Shown: one piece after another, positions 36,385 to 45,214 of the stretch
How positions within the stretch are numbered: the first letter of the stretch is position 1
Layout of the letters: every line of letters starts with the position of its first letter
Assembly: GCA_017470485.1 (NCBI GenBank)
Contig: JAFUYQ010000030.1
Location: forward strand, 39,663 to 103,662
From: Synergistaceae bacterium
Lineage (GTDB): Bacteria; Synergistota; Synergistia; Synergistales; Aminobacteriaceae
Direction: 5' to 3'
Length of the DNA: 64,000 nt
Program-made: the position numbers and the translations under genes
The notes under the pieces: model-generated
What the model was told of the DNA's origin: nothing
The model's input: only the letters and a program-made list of their open reading frames with translations
The model's database searches: none

Positions 36385-37527
36385 GAATGCTATGTCCCTG
36401 AACACCGCTTCACCGTTCTTCACGGTCATCAGCGGTCTGTAAATATATTCACCTTGTCTCAGATTTGCGGAACTGTCGCTGTACGGCCTGTCCCCGAACT
36501 GTACCGAAGATTTTTCCCTTCTGAACACCGCAATGTCAGCAGTACCCCCAACTCTCAAAGTCCCTGCGTCAATCTTCATGTGTCTAGCAGGATTTACAGT
36601 ACACAGCCTGAAAAGTTTATCTTCAGGTATTCCGAGCATTGAATATTTAGCGAGCTGGTTCGCCATGCTGAAAGCAGTCGGACGAAGGTACATGCTGAGT
36701 TTAGTGAGGTCGGTAGCGATAATGTCAGGTAAAAATCCCTCACGTACCGCCGGTTCGCCAACATCAAATCCAAAATGCGCCCTCGCGTCAGCCGCCTCGA
36801 AAATTACACCGCGTTCACGCGCTTCAACAGCCGATTTGCTGACATGGCCGGAAGCGTCAAGAATAGTGCTTCCTTTGTTCATGTACATGTGCGTTATCAC
36901 GTCCCCTTCGCGGAGACAGCCCAGAAGTTCCGACATCTCGGCAGGGGGATTAGTACAGTGAACCATTACCGAAAGCCCTAACTTTTCCGCAAGCCTCACG
37001 GTCTGTCTCAAAGGCTCATAGCCCATGTCCTTCACGATTTCTTTGCTTGTCCGTAATTTCAAGCCTAACAGATTCGCACCTTCCTCCTCGAAAAGTTCGC
37101 GGATTGCTCCCTCGTCATAGTGAGCTGGGTCAACGTCCTCCATTTTTGACGGAAGCGAGTCCAGTCCTGTTGAGCATACATTGATGTAGGCTTTCACCGT
37201 CAGTTTGCTGTTAGTGATGAAGTCTTTGTGCTTACGGTAGGTCATTGCTCCTGTGCTTCCAGCGTCAACAACTGTTGTTACTCCCGATGAAAAGCAGACA
37301 GCCTCAGAAGGTATGCCGATTTTCGCGAGGGGGTAGACGTGCGCGTGATGGTCGATGAGTCCCGGCACAACGATACAGCCCGAAGCGTCAATCTCATTGA
37401 CGGCCTCAGCGTTAATGTTTTTGCAGACAGCGGAAATCTTCCCTCCCTCTACGGCAACATCGAGGACATCATGAATATTATTTGCAGGATCTATTACAGT
37501 TCCGTTATGTATAAGTATCTGGTACAT
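36382..37527 (-). CDS. Amidohydrolase/dihydroorotase-like metal hydrolase
   Basis: 381 aa from ATG 37527, which has CGGAGG upstream; a longer frame reaches 37566. The metallo-dependent hydrolase barrel begins with GLIDHHAHVYP (two metal-binding His). Later metal-ligand candidates lie in MVHCTNPPAEM, DVITHMYMNKG and the Asp region near residue 300. The closest family I recognise is the amidohydrolase/deacetylase group related to dihydroorotase and dihydropyrimidinase. In context it may open an amide or imide ring of an imported compound; this is inference. Confidence 0.85.
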   Translation of the reverse strand: MYQILIHNGTVIDPANNIHDVLDVAVEGGKISAVCKNINAEAVNEIDASGCIVVPGLIDHHAHVYPLAKIGIPSEAVCFSSGVTTVVDAGSTGAMTYRKHKDFITNSKLTVKAYINVCSTGLDSLPSKMEDVDPAHYDEGAIRELFEEEGANLLGLKLRTSKEIVKDMGYEPLRQTVRLAEKLGLSVMVHCTNPPAEMSELLGCLREGDVITHMYMNKGSTILDASGHVSKSAVEARERGVIFEAADARAHFGFDVGEPAVREGFLPDIIATDLTKLSMYLRPTAFSMANQLAKYSMLGIPEDKLFRLCTVNPARHMKIDAGTLRVGGTADIAVFRREKSSVQFGDRPYSDSSANLRQGEYIYRPLMTVKNGEAVFRDIAF

Positions 37528-37552
37528 GTTAAAAAGCCTCCGTAAAAATATA

Positions 37553-37576
37553 ACCCTGCGAATCATTCCGCAGGGT
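37553..37576 (-). terminator. Hairpin between tctA and the amidohydrolase gene
   Basis: ACCCTGCG and CGCAGGGT arms around a short A/T loop. On the minus strand it is followed by TATATTTTTA. It could end the tct transcript or lower amidohydrolase expression. Confidence 0.65.
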
Positions 37577-37593
37577 GTTTGTTCCGGCAGAGA

Positions 37594-39123
37594 TTAAAGC
37601 TCTCCTTCCTCTGCCTCGTGGAACTCTTTGCCTTCAAGTTCAGCTTTCTTCTTTGCCTTGAGGTTGCTTATGACCGTGTAGGTGCAGAAGACTACCGCAA
37701 TAATCAGGAAGCTGCACGAGATCGGGCGCGTGAGGAATATCAGCCAGTTGCCGTGTGATGCCTGAAGTGCCATTCTCAAATTCTCCTCGAACATCTTTCC
37801 GAGAATGAACCCTATAATCAGCGGTGTGCTTGGTATCCTGAAGCACTTGAACATCAGCCCCAGCAGCGCAAAGAATAAAACGCACTGTACATCAAAAACT
37901 CTGCTGTTGCTTGAGTACGCGCCGACACAGCACATAATCATGATTATCGGTAAGAGTATGTGCTTTGGAATGTCGAGGAGCTTTGCGAAAATCCTGAGTC
38001 CCATTCTCTCGAAGATGAGCATGAAGACGCTTGCGACAATCAGCGCAAAGTATATCCCGTAAACATAAACGCCGCTCTTGTCGAAAATCAACGGGCCGGG
38101 ATTTATTCCGTGAACCAGAAGTCCTCCTAAGAACACCGCCGCTACCGTGTTTCCAGGAATACCCATGCAGAGCAGAGGTACAAGCGAGCCGCCTATGACC
38201 GCGTTGTTAGATGACTCGGAGGCTATTATGCCGTCAATGATTCCAGTGCCGAATTTTTCGGGGTGCTTTGAGCGCGATTTCTCCGCCGTGTAGGCTAAGA
38301 GTCCTGCCGTTGAACCGCCTATGCCCGGAAGTATGCCGATGATGATTCCGATGATTGACGAAATTATAGCGTTGGGAATCTGCTGTATGAACTCAATCAT
38401 TGAGATACCGTAGCCCTTGAGCTGGTACTTTTTCTGTTCGAGCCTCTGAGCCAGCGTTCTGCGTCCGAAACCGGCAAGTATTATGTCAGTAACCGCGAAT
38501 ACTCCGATTAAAAGCACCGTTATGTCGAAGCCGTTGAGAAGCTGATAGTTCCCGAAAGTGTAGCGTACCTTCGTGTCGATCGGTGCCATTCCGACCATTG
38601 ATAGAGCAAGCCCCGTTAATCCTGCAATAAGACCGTTGAGCATGTCTTTTCCCGAAAGGGCGGCTATGATTGTGAGCGAGAAAACCGCGACCGAAAAATA
38701 TTCCGCAGGCCCGAACAATAAGCATACCTTTGCGAGCATTGGGCTTATGAACATTAACGCGAGAATACCCAGTATCGAACCTATGAACGAGTAAAGAATG
38801 CCTACGCCTAAAGCGCGTCCTGCCTCGCCTTTATCAGCCATAGGGCCTCCGTCGAACACTGTTGATATTGATGAGGGAGTGCCCGGAATTTTGAGGAGTA
38901 TTGCCGAGATAAGACCGCCTGAAATACCTCCCATGTAGAGGCCGACAAGCAATGCGATTCCGCGTGTTGCCTCAAGCGAGAATGTCATCGGCAGGAAAAG
39001 GACGACCGCCATTGTTGCCGACAGTCCCGGAACTGAGCCGAATATTATTCCTATAACAGTGCCGACCCATATAAGGAAGAGGCACATAGGGTTCAGAACG
39101 TTGGCTAATGCTGCTGTTATCAT
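37594..39123 (-). CDS. tctA: Tripartite tricarboxylate transporter, large membrane subunit TctA
   Basis: 509 aa with about ten to twelve membrane segments. The family motifs GSVPGLSATMAVVLFLPMTF and GIGGSTAGLLAYTAEKSRS are visible, as is the glycine-rich PGIPGNTVAAVFLGG-like segment (GIPGNTVAAVFLGGLLVHG). It is the main ion-coupled membrane subunit of a binding-protein-dependent secondary carboxylate importer. Gene order on the minus strand is tctC-tctB-tctA. Confidence 0.94.
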   Translation of the reverse strand: MITAALANVLNPMCLFLIWVGTVIGIIFGSVPGLSATMAVVLFLPMTFSLEATRGIALLVGLYMGGISGGLISAILLKIPGTPSSISTVFDGGPMADKGEAGRALGVGILYSFIGSILGILALMFISPMLAKVCLLFGPAEYFSVAVFSLTIIAALSGKDMLNGLIAGLTGLALSMVGMAPIDTKVRYTFGNYQLLNGFDITVLLIGVFAVTDIILAGFGRRTLAQRLEQKKYQLKGYGISMIEFIQQIPNAIISSIIGIIIGILPGIGGSTAGLLAYTAEKSRSKHPEKFGTGIIDGIIASESSNNAVIGGSLVPLLCMGIPGNTVAAVFLGGLLVHGINPGPLIFDKSGVYVYGIYFALIVASVFMLIFERMGLRIFAKLLDIPKHILLPIIMIMCCVGAYSSNSRVFDVQCVLFFALLGLMFKCFRIPSTPLIIGFILGKMFEENLRMALQASHGNWLIFLTRPISCSFLIIAVVFCTYTVISNLKAKKKAELEGKEFHEAEEGEL

Positions 39124-39134
39124 GTCTATACCCC

Positions 39135-39605
39135 CTAGAATCCGAATACGCCGACAGGCAGCGGCATCTTTATCACGAACACGAAAAGCGCGTCAACCGC
39201 AAGCGGAAGCAATACCGAAATCACCGCGAACAGTAAAATTTTTCTGTTGCTTTTTTCGCTGAACAGCAACATCTGAAGGAACAGATACACCGCGCTTGCC
39301 ACAACAAATCCAACAGGCTGAAACGCTAACATGTAAAGCACCATCAGGACAACTGTACCGATGCCGCCTAAGAAATCCTGATCGAAGACTATCTTTTTGC
39401 TTTCCTCTCTGAGTCCTGTGAAGATTGAATAGAACAGCTTGCAGGCTCCTGTTGCGACTATGCACCAGCCTATTAACGAAGGAACGAACGCAGAGCCTAC
39501 ATCAGAACGTATAACCCTGCGAACGTCCTTGACGAAATAAATCATGGCCGCGCCGAACGCAAGCACTATGATTGAACAAATTATGTCCCGTGTCTTGTTG
39601 GTCAT
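39135..39605 (-). CDS. tctB: Tripartite tricarboxylate transporter, small membrane subunit TctB
   Basis: 156 aa with four hydrophobic segments, the normal size and topology of TctB. SDVGSAFVPSLIGWCIVATG near residue 35 corresponds to the family's conserved first-loop region. It sits 11 bp upstream of tctA. Confidence 0.85.
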   Translation of the reverse strand: MTNKTRDIICSIIVLAFGAAMIYFVKDVRRVIRSDVGSAFVPSLIGWCIVATGACKLFYSIFTGLREESKKIVFDQDFLGGIGTVVLMVLYMLAFQPVGFVVASAVYLFLQMLLFSEKSNRKILLFAVISVLLPLAVDALFVFVIKMPLPVGVFGF

Positions 39606-39627
39606 TAAGATTTTCCCTCCCTGTAAT

Positions 39628-39662
39628 AAAAATCCGCCCGTAACTTTCGCATTACAGGCGGA
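39628..39662 (-). terminator. Attenuator-like terminator between tctC and tctB
   Basis: TCCGCC and GGCGGA arms with an inner GTAA/TTAC pairing, followed on the minus strand by TTTTTATTA. It should give more binding protein than membrane subunits, as in the sugar operons of this window. Confidence 0.8.
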
Positions 39663-39671
39663 AATTCTTTG

Positions 39672-40649
39672 CTAGTCGTCAACCGCTAAACCGGCTTCAA
39701 GCTCCTTGACTTCCTGCGGATCTTCCCTGTTCATCTGCTCCGCGTCCCTGTAGAGGGGCTGAGCGAAGTAGACCTTCAGGACTTCGGCATAAGTCGGGTC
39801 ATTGAGGACGATTTCTTTGCAGATACCGGCGAGTTTGTCAACGATTGCCTTGTCGGTGCCTTTGGGGAATTTGACCTCGTACTTCTTGGCCGTAACAACT
39901 TTATCATAGCCGAGTTCGGTGAAAGTCGGGTAATCAATTCCGGGAACTCTCTGCTTTGACATAACCGCAAGGCAGACTAAATCGCCCTTCTCGATGTAGT
40001 CTTTTACCTGCATGTAGTTCGCCGCGAGAATATCAACCTGTCCGCCGAGCATTGCCGCCATTCGTTCGCCGCCTGAAGTTCCGACATTGATGTTGTCGAA
40101 CTCGACTCCTGCCTGACGCTCAAGCATTGTCCCGACGTATTCAGTTGTTGAACCGAAAACTGTTGAGTAGCGTACCTTGCCCGGATTCTCCTTCGCGTAA
40201 GCTATCATGTCGGCCAATGACTTCCAGCCCTTGCTGTACTGCTTGTACTCTCCGTCAGGAGCGATCGCCACAAGCGAATATGTCTCGTCAATCGCGACTG
40301 TGCAGCAGTTCTCGAAGCTGTTTGTGTAGGAGAAGTCAACCATTCCCGTAGCCTCCTGAACGAGTGCCGCGCCGGTGTGGTTGAAAAGCAATGTGTAACC
40401 GTCAGGCTTCTTGTTGAGAACGTCCATTGCCGCAACGATGCCGGAGCCTCCCTGCTCGTTTATTACAACGAACGTCTGGCCTGTAACCTTGCTGACGCGC
40501 TGGAAAAGCTGACGGCAGTAAGTATCAGTGTCTCCTCCTGCGCCGTAAGGCAGAATGACATTGACAGTGCCCGAAGGCCAGTCGGCGGCGAATGATACCC
40601 CTGAAAGAACCATAACGATAACGAGAGCGGACGCAAAAACTTTTTTCAT
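39672..40649 (-). CDS. tctC: Tripartite tricarboxylate transporter substrate-binding protein TctC
   Basis: 325 aa from ATG 40649, with a signal peptide (MKKVFASALVIVMVLSGVSFA). A longer frame opens at 40742, but GGAGG lies just before this ATG. The Bug/TctC family signature begins right after cleavage: WPSGTVNVILPYGAGGDTDT, followed by VINEQGGSGIVAAMDVLNKK and GTSGGERMAAMLGGQVDI. The ligand is probably an organic acid. Confidence 0.93.
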   Translation of the reverse strand: MKKVFASALVIVMVLSGVSFAADWPSGTVNVILPYGAGGDTDTYCRQLFQRVSKVTGQTFVVINEQGGSGIVAAMDVLNKKPDGYTLLFNHTGAALVQEATGMVDFSYTNSFENCCTVAIDETYSLVAIAPDGEYKQYSKGWKSLADMIAYAKENPGKVRYSTVFGSTTEYVGTMLERQAGVEFDNINVGTSGGERMAAMLGGQVDILAANYMQVKDYIEKGDLVCLAVMSKQRVPGIDYPTFTELGYDKVVTAKKYEVKFPKGTDKAIVDKLAGICKEIVLNDPTYAEVLKVYFAQPLYRDAEQMNREDPQEVKELEAGLAVDD

Positions 40650-40665
40650 AGTGAGATTTCCTCCT

Positions 40666-41577
40666 TTAACTGTATTTCTTCTCGTCCCAGAGAGCGTAAA
40701 TCTTATTGAACTCTTTGGGGACAATTCCGTGTAACTCCTCACTGAGGCCGAGAGCGGCTGTCCTTGCGAGACGTTCTTTAGTTCCTGCCGCCATCAAAGG
40801 CTCAACGCCTACTTCCTTCATGAGTTCCATTGACTCGCCTACCTCGAAGCTCCTCCGCTCGGAGTGAATGAGATCCGCTCCGGCCATGCGTAAGGCAATA
40901 TCCTCGAACTTGTCGCGGTTCATTGAGTTCGAGATTGACGAGAGAATATAATCCTCGACTCCGCACTTCCTCGCGAAAAGAAGAGTCTCAACGATTAAGC
41001 CCTCGATTCCCTTCATGAAGACTGAGCGGACGAGTTTAATTTTTGATGCCTCGCCTGCCTTAGTGTTATCGGGGTCGTCAGGATTGACGAGAGTAATCTT
41101 CATGTTGAACGGTGTCATTGTATCGTGCCATTTCTTACAGCCTTTTCCAGAGGCGAGAATGGGTACTTTGTGGCCGAGTGCCATGAGCGATCCGAGCATT
41201 GCCGAGTCGATATAGTCAGCGCCGAGTTTAGCGTATGCTTCAGCCTGAGCCTCTTTCACTGGCGGCAGTGCGGTAGTAACGTCGGCGAAAAGCTGTCCTT
41301 TTCTTGCGAATGGTCTGAGGCCGTCGGCAGTTGAGGCGGTGAATCGTGCCGGTACGGCGATGACAACGAAGTCGCTGTTTTCAACGAGTTCTTTTGCGGA
41401 GAATACTGCCTTGATTTTCGCGTCCTCACAGCGTTTGAGGACAGTATCGCGCATGGGGCCTTCCTTGTCCATTACGACATCGTACGCTTTGATGTCTTCG
41501 AGGCCCTCGCCCTTGAGGCCCTTGCCCATGTTGTAGGCGGCCTCGCCGAAACCGATAAATCCTAACGATAATGACAT
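40666..41577 (-). CDS. NAD(P)-binding dehydrogenase, 6-phosphogluconate dehydrogenase-like
   Basis: 303 aa. An N-terminal Rossmann motif GFIGFGEAAYNMGKGL (residues 6-21) is followed by a helical C-terminal domain of the DUF1932 type often seen in 3-hydroxyacid-dehydrogenase-like proteins. DYIDSAMLGSLMALGHKVPI matches the family's substrate-loop position, and SKIKLVRSVFMKG contains the conserved catalytic Lys of this superfamily. First gene of the tct operon; probably oxidises or reduces the transported hydroxy/oxo acid. Confidence 0.85.
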   Translation of the reverse strand: MSLSLGFIGFGEAAYNMGKGLKGEGLEDIKAYDVVMDKEGPMRDTVLKRCEDAKIKAVFSAKELVENSDFVVIAVPARFTASTADGLRPFARKGQLFADVTTALPPVKEAQAEAYAKLGADYIDSAMLGSLMALGHKVPILASGKGCKKWHDTMTPFNMKITLVNPDDPDNTKAGEASKIKLVRSVFMKGIEGLIVETLLFARKCGVEDYILSSISNSMNRDKFEDIALRMAGADLIHSERRSFEVGESMELMKEVGVEPLMAAGTKERLARTAALGLSEELHGIVPKEFNKIYALWDEKKYS

Positions 41578-41700
41578 AACGATTTTTCCTCCTGTAATAA
41601 TTTATATTCCCAACGATACTTTTATACTGAATTTTCATGATGTTTAGCGGATAATTGAATTATATTTTCGCGGTTCAACAATGTAAAACTGTGAATGCTT

Positions 41701-41729
41701 GTTGTTTTCACAAATTAGAATTGTTATAA
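41701..41729 (+). promoter_or_regulatory. Predicted promoter of the LysR-family gene
   Basis: TTGTTT (41701-41706) and TATAAT (41724-41729) with a 17-bp spacer, 28 bp before the ATG. It lies in the divergent region between the regulator and the tct operon, where a LysR protein would bind. Confidence 0.65.
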
Positions 41730-41756
41730 TCGTACTGAAAGGGAGGAAATAACATA

Positions 41757-42779
41757 ATGGAGATAGAAAGCCTTTATTATTTTGCGGAGGCGGCGAGGGA
41801 ACTTCACATTACCCGTACTGCACAGAAACTTCACATAAGCCAGCAGACACTCAGCAATCATATAATGAGACTTGAGGAATATTACGGAGCAAAATTATTC
41901 TACAGGTACCCGACGCTTCAGCTGACCAGTGCAGGGAAAGAAGTCCTCAAATTTGCACAGCGTATACATCAGGAGGAGACTAATTTACGGGCACTTCTTG
42001 CCGACACATTGCAGAGCGATACGGGAGAAATAACGGTCAGCGCGAGTTCGCCGCGTTTCAATTATTATCTTCCTGACGTTCTCAAGAAATTTTCGGCAAA
42101 ATACCCTAATGTGATTATCGATCTTATAGACAAGACCAGCGATGACTCTGAAATGCTGGTTCAGAAAAATCAGGTTGATTTCGCTGTAACTGTTGACACT
42201 GACGCGCAGAAACTAAAAGTGAACGTCAGGGCAACATACGATGACCCTGTATATTTCTGTGTATCCGACAAGCTGCTGAGGAAATATTACGGTGATGAGA
42301 TGTACGCGCTGAAGGAAAAGGCATTCAGCGAGGGGGCAGACCTGAAGGATTTTTCGAGGCTTCCGTTTCTTATAGTCTCGCCGCTGGGAAGAATGGGAAA
42401 GAGAATAGCTCAATGCTTCAGTGAGGCAGGCTATGAACCTAACGTTTACCTTAAAGCAGGGTATACAACTATCATGGCACCGCTGTGCAATGAGGCACTG
42501 GCAGGGTGTTTCACATCGCATATGAATCTCGCGAGGTGGCATTACCAGATGAATGATGATGTGAATATTTTTCCGTTATGCTTCAGGGGCGAGGCTGTAC
42601 TGCTGAAAATTTATGTTATTTACAGCCGCCAGAGATATTTGAATCATCATTGCCGGTATTTTATTGATTTGCTGGAGGAACAGTTTTCAGTTATCGGCGG
42701 TGAAAAACTGAAAAGAATCAGCTTACTTGACAATCCCCCCCCCCCAAGTGTAAATTTACGTAAAGACACCGGCGTTTAA
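41757..42779 (+). CDS. LysR-family transcriptional regulator
   Basis: 340 aa. N-terminal winged helix-turn-helix (residues 1-60: FAEAARELHITRTAQKLHIS and QQTLSNHIMRLEEYYGAKLF), then a periplasmic-binding-like effector domain (residues 90-300). Divergently transcribed from the dehydrogenase-tctCBA-amidohydrolase genes, so it probably senses their substrate or product. The C-terminus is about 40 residues longer than typical and contains a run of four prolines encoded by an 11-C tract. Confidence 0.9.
   Translation: MEIESLYYFAEAARELHITRTAQKLHISQQTLSNHIMRLEEYYGAKLFYRYPTLQLTSAGKEVLKFAQRIHQEETNLRALLADTLQSDTGEITVSASSPRFNYYLPDVLKKFSAKYPNVIIDLIDKTSDDSEMLVQKNQVDFAVTVDTDAQKLKVNVRATYDDPVYFCVSDKLLRKYYGDEMYALKEKAFSEGADLKDFSRLPFLIVSPLGRMGKRIAQCFSEAGYEPNVYLKAGYTTIMAPLCNEALAGCFTSHMNLARWHYQMNDDVNIFPLCFRGEAVLLKIYVIYSRQRYLNHHCRYFIDLLEEQFSVIGGEKLKRISLLDNPPPPSVNLRKDTGV
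42735..42745 (+). repeat. Homopolymeric C11 tract near the end of the LysR gene
   Basis: Eleven consecutive C within codons for the C-terminal prolines. Losing one C gives a stop at PQV; gaining one gives a different short tail. Only the last ten or so residues depend on tract length. A polymerase-slippage or sequencing artefact site is equally possible. Confidence 0.8.
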
Positions 42780-42876
42780 TTCATGATTATATGTAGCCGC
42801 CGCCTAATCTCTAAACTTATTTTTAATGATACAATTACAACAGCACTGTTAAATGAGGAAAGGAGCCATAAGTTTT

Positions 42877-44103
42877 ATGAACATAAAAGAATTTATTGAG
42901 CAGCACAAAGGGAGGGAGGTAGAATTATTCCTTCCGCCTGACATGCCGGGCGTTTCAGGAACTTTATTGTCATGTGAAGATGATTTCCTTGTACTGGAAG
43001 ACAGTGTGTGGTCGTATAAGGCGGTACTGGGCATCAGGCCGGTAAAGAAGCTCGGAAGACCTCTTCAAGTTGTTGCGCCGGTTTCTCATGTTTCATCAAT
43101 TCCATCGGATTCGACAGCTTCAGATGATGTTCAGAAGTCCGAAGTAAAAGAACCGTTATCAAAATCAGCGGCACAAGAATTGCCTCCAAAGCCGGAAAAA
43201 ACAGAAACTGCAACAATCACCGCACCCGTAACTGCACCAGCACCGGCACCGGCAGCTACAGCCGCACCGGCACCAGAAAAAGCAGGCACTCCTAAAACGG
43301 CGAGCGATGAGGAATACACTCTTCCTGACCGCGAATTTACAGGAATGCTCACATCGTTCGCGTATGATCATAAACGCTGGGGCTTTATTGAATCGCCTGA
43401 TGTCATTAAAGCCGGAGTTCCGCTTAGAGATGGAGTGCGTGTTTTCGTGCATTTGAATCAGATAAGCGATGAGAATCTCAAAAAGAAACTAATGCAGGAG
43501 AAGCCGGAGACTCCGATGATTGCGGTGAAATTCCGCCTGATAAAGAACAGGAACGGGATCGCCGCTGATGATGTGAGGCCGGTTGCGCCGGTAAGGCTCG
43601 AAATGCCGGTGAAGATTGGCGAGATTATCGCCGCGTCAATGAACGCTGATAAGTCCGCAAAAAACACAACTGCTGATAAGCCTACCGCCAAGCCGAACAC
43701 TGCTGACGATAAGGCAGACGCTTCTGCTGACAACGCTTCAACAGAGGCTAAACCGAAAAACGCACCTTCTGATGAAGTGAAAGAGATTAAAGAAGAGGAT
43801 TTCGAGACGGGTGAAATTGATTACTACCACCGTTATGACGCGATTCCAAACGGTCAAGTCCGAATTAAAGGCAATCAATTATTCCGTTTCACCGATGAAG
43901 ATGTTATTGACCCTGTTCTCATGGTCTTCCTTGAACTGACTCCCAATGCTGAAGGGCAGGCCGTTAAGTTTATCCGCCAGACGACTCCGAAAAATTTTGT
44001 GAAAGCCACGAAGATTAAAGCTGCTGAACCTTTTCCGGAAGAGAAGTTAAAGGCTTGGGCTGATATGATCGAGAAAGCTAAAGCAAAAATGTCAAAGGCA
44101 TAA
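42877..44103 (+). CDS. Multidomain putative RNA-binding protein (LSm-like, cold-shock-like and third OB-like region)
   Basis: 408 aa from ATG 42877 (AAAGGAG upstream); the frame opens at 42853. Residues 1-55 resemble an Sm/Hfq-type barrel (GREVELFLPPDMPGVSGTLL). A Pro/Ala-rich linker follows (about 65-145). Residues 148-230 resemble a cold-shock domain: TGMLTSFAYDHKRWGFIES followed by VFVHLNQI, close to the KGFGFI and VFVH nucleic-acid contacts of Csp proteins. A second charged linker leads to a third compact region (310-400). Each fold call is by eye. Cytoplasmic, no signal peptide. Monocistronic with its own terminator. I do not recognise a named family. Confidence 0.72.
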   Translation: MNIKEFIEQHKGREVELFLPPDMPGVSGTLLSCEDDFLVLEDSVWSYKAVLGIRPVKKLGRPLQVVAPVSHVSSIPSDSTASDDVQKSEVKEPLSKSAAQELPPKPEKTETATITAPVTAPAPAPAATAAPAPEKAGTPKTASDEEYTLPDREFTGMLTSFAYDHKRWGFIESPDVIKAGVPLRDGVRVFVHLNQISDENLKKKLMQEKPETPMIAVKFRLIKNRNGIAADDVRPVAPVRLEMPVKIGEIIAASMNADKSAKNTTADKPTAKPNTADDKADASADNASTEAKPKNAPSDEVKEIKEEDFETGEIDYYHRYDAIPNGQVRIKGNQLFRFTDEDVIDPVLMVFLELTPNAEGQAVKFIRQTTPKNFVKATKIKAAEPFPEEKLKAWADMIEKAKAKMSKA

Positions 44104-44123
44104 ACATGTCTTCTATTGGCAAG

Positions 44124-44164
44124 AACAATAATGAGGAGATTCGTTCTTCTCATTATTGTTTTTT
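44124..44164. terminator. Strong bidirectional terminator
   Basis: Perfect 12-bp stem AACAATAATGAG / CTCATTATTGTT (44124-44135 and 44149-44160) followed by TTTT on the plus strand and TTGCC-type sequence on the minus strand. Separates convergent genes. Confidence 0.85.
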
Positions 44165-44175
44165 GTAACGATATT

Positions 44176-45105
44176 TCACTGCCTGATGTAACCCCATCTG
44201 TTCTCGACCTTAACGGCGGCTAATCCCTCGCTGAATGTTCTAGCGTCCTCATACTGACCGCTAATCTCCCATTCGCCTCTGACATTGACGTAACCCCATC
44301 TCGTATCGGCGGCAACTGGTGCTAAACCGTCCCCGAAATTCCCTGCGTTGTTGTAGCGTTTAGGGATTGCCTTGTTGTTCCAGTGTCCTATATACCCCCA
44401 GCCGCGATATGTAGTCCGTGTTCTGACCGGCGCGACACCGTAGGCGAAATCTCCGGCTTCAACGTACTGAGGACGGATTGCATATTTACCTTCTTTGTTG
44501 ATGTACCCCCACCGGCCGCGAATGTAAACAGCTGCTAATCCCTCATTAAATTCACCGGCTCTGGTGAATTTCGGCTCAATAACCCATCTTCCGCGCATGT
44601 CGATGTAACCCCAGAGACCGTTTTTTCTTGCCGGTGCCAGTCCGTCAGAAAATCTTCCGGCTCTCTCGAATGACGGAGGGATTAAGTAGTTCCCCATCAT
44701 GTCGATGTATCCCCATTGACCGGCAATCTGAACAGCGGCCATTCCCTGAGAGAAAGGCAGTCCGTTCGTGAAGAAGCGTTCAATGCGTTCGTCAGTATCG
44801 GGGTCAATTCGGACGAATGCCGGCTGACCTTCCGTGTCAATGTAGTGATCCCCTACGAATGCGAAGCCTTCAGCGAAATCGCCTGCTTCAGGAACACGAT
44901 GTATGAACGGAACTGCTATGCGCCCGAGATAGTCGATGTACCCCCAACGGTCATTTGATTTAACGGCGGCAAGTCCTTCGTGAAAATCTCTGGCCTCCTG
45001 AAACTGCGGAGGAATAACGAATGCTGCAGGGCGCGTATAAGCTGCATGGGCTGACGAAGCAAGAGTGAACACTAAGAGAATTAGAACGGTTAATCTATAT
45101 TTCAT
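44176..45105 (-). CDS. Exported WG-repeat protein
   Basis: 309 aa. Residues 1-21 are a signal peptide (LTVLILLVFTLASSAHA). The rest is seven to eight WG repeats of about 35 residues, each with a core such as WGYIDYLGR, WGYIDMMGN, WGYIDMRGR, WGYINKEGK or WGYVNVRGE and a GDFxEGLA-type turn. WG repeats form beta-rich structures of unknown, probably binding, function. No enzymatic motif is present. Monocistronic, convergent with the RNA-binding-like gene. Confidence 0.9.
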   Translation of the reverse strand: MKYRLTVLILLVFTLASSAHAAYTRPAAFVIPPQFQEARDFHEGLAAVKSNDRWGYIDYLGRIAVPFIHRVPEAGDFAEGFAFVGDHYIDTEGQPAFVRIDPDTDERIERFFTNGLPFSQGMAAVQIAGQWGYIDMMGNYLIPPSFERAGRFSDGLAPARKNGLWGYIDMRGRWVIEPKFTRAGEFNEGLAAVYIRGRWGYINKEGKYAIRPQYVEAGDFAYGVAPVRTRTTYRGWGYIGHWNNKAIPKRYNNAGNFGDGLAPVAADTRWGYVNVRGEWEISGQYEDARTFSEGLAAVKVENRWGYIRQ

Positions 45106-45214
45106 GGCTGAGTATCATATCCTTTCGGGAAATATTATATGCTCTCGTGCAACATAAGATAAAAATAAATCCCCCTCAGCGTTACACTAAGGGGGCAGAT
45201 GAATCTCTCAGTCC

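Noticed and set aside
42853..42876. ATG at 42853 as start of the LSm/cold-shock-like protein
   Set aside because: The AAAGGAG site lies inside these codons and points to the ATG at 42877.
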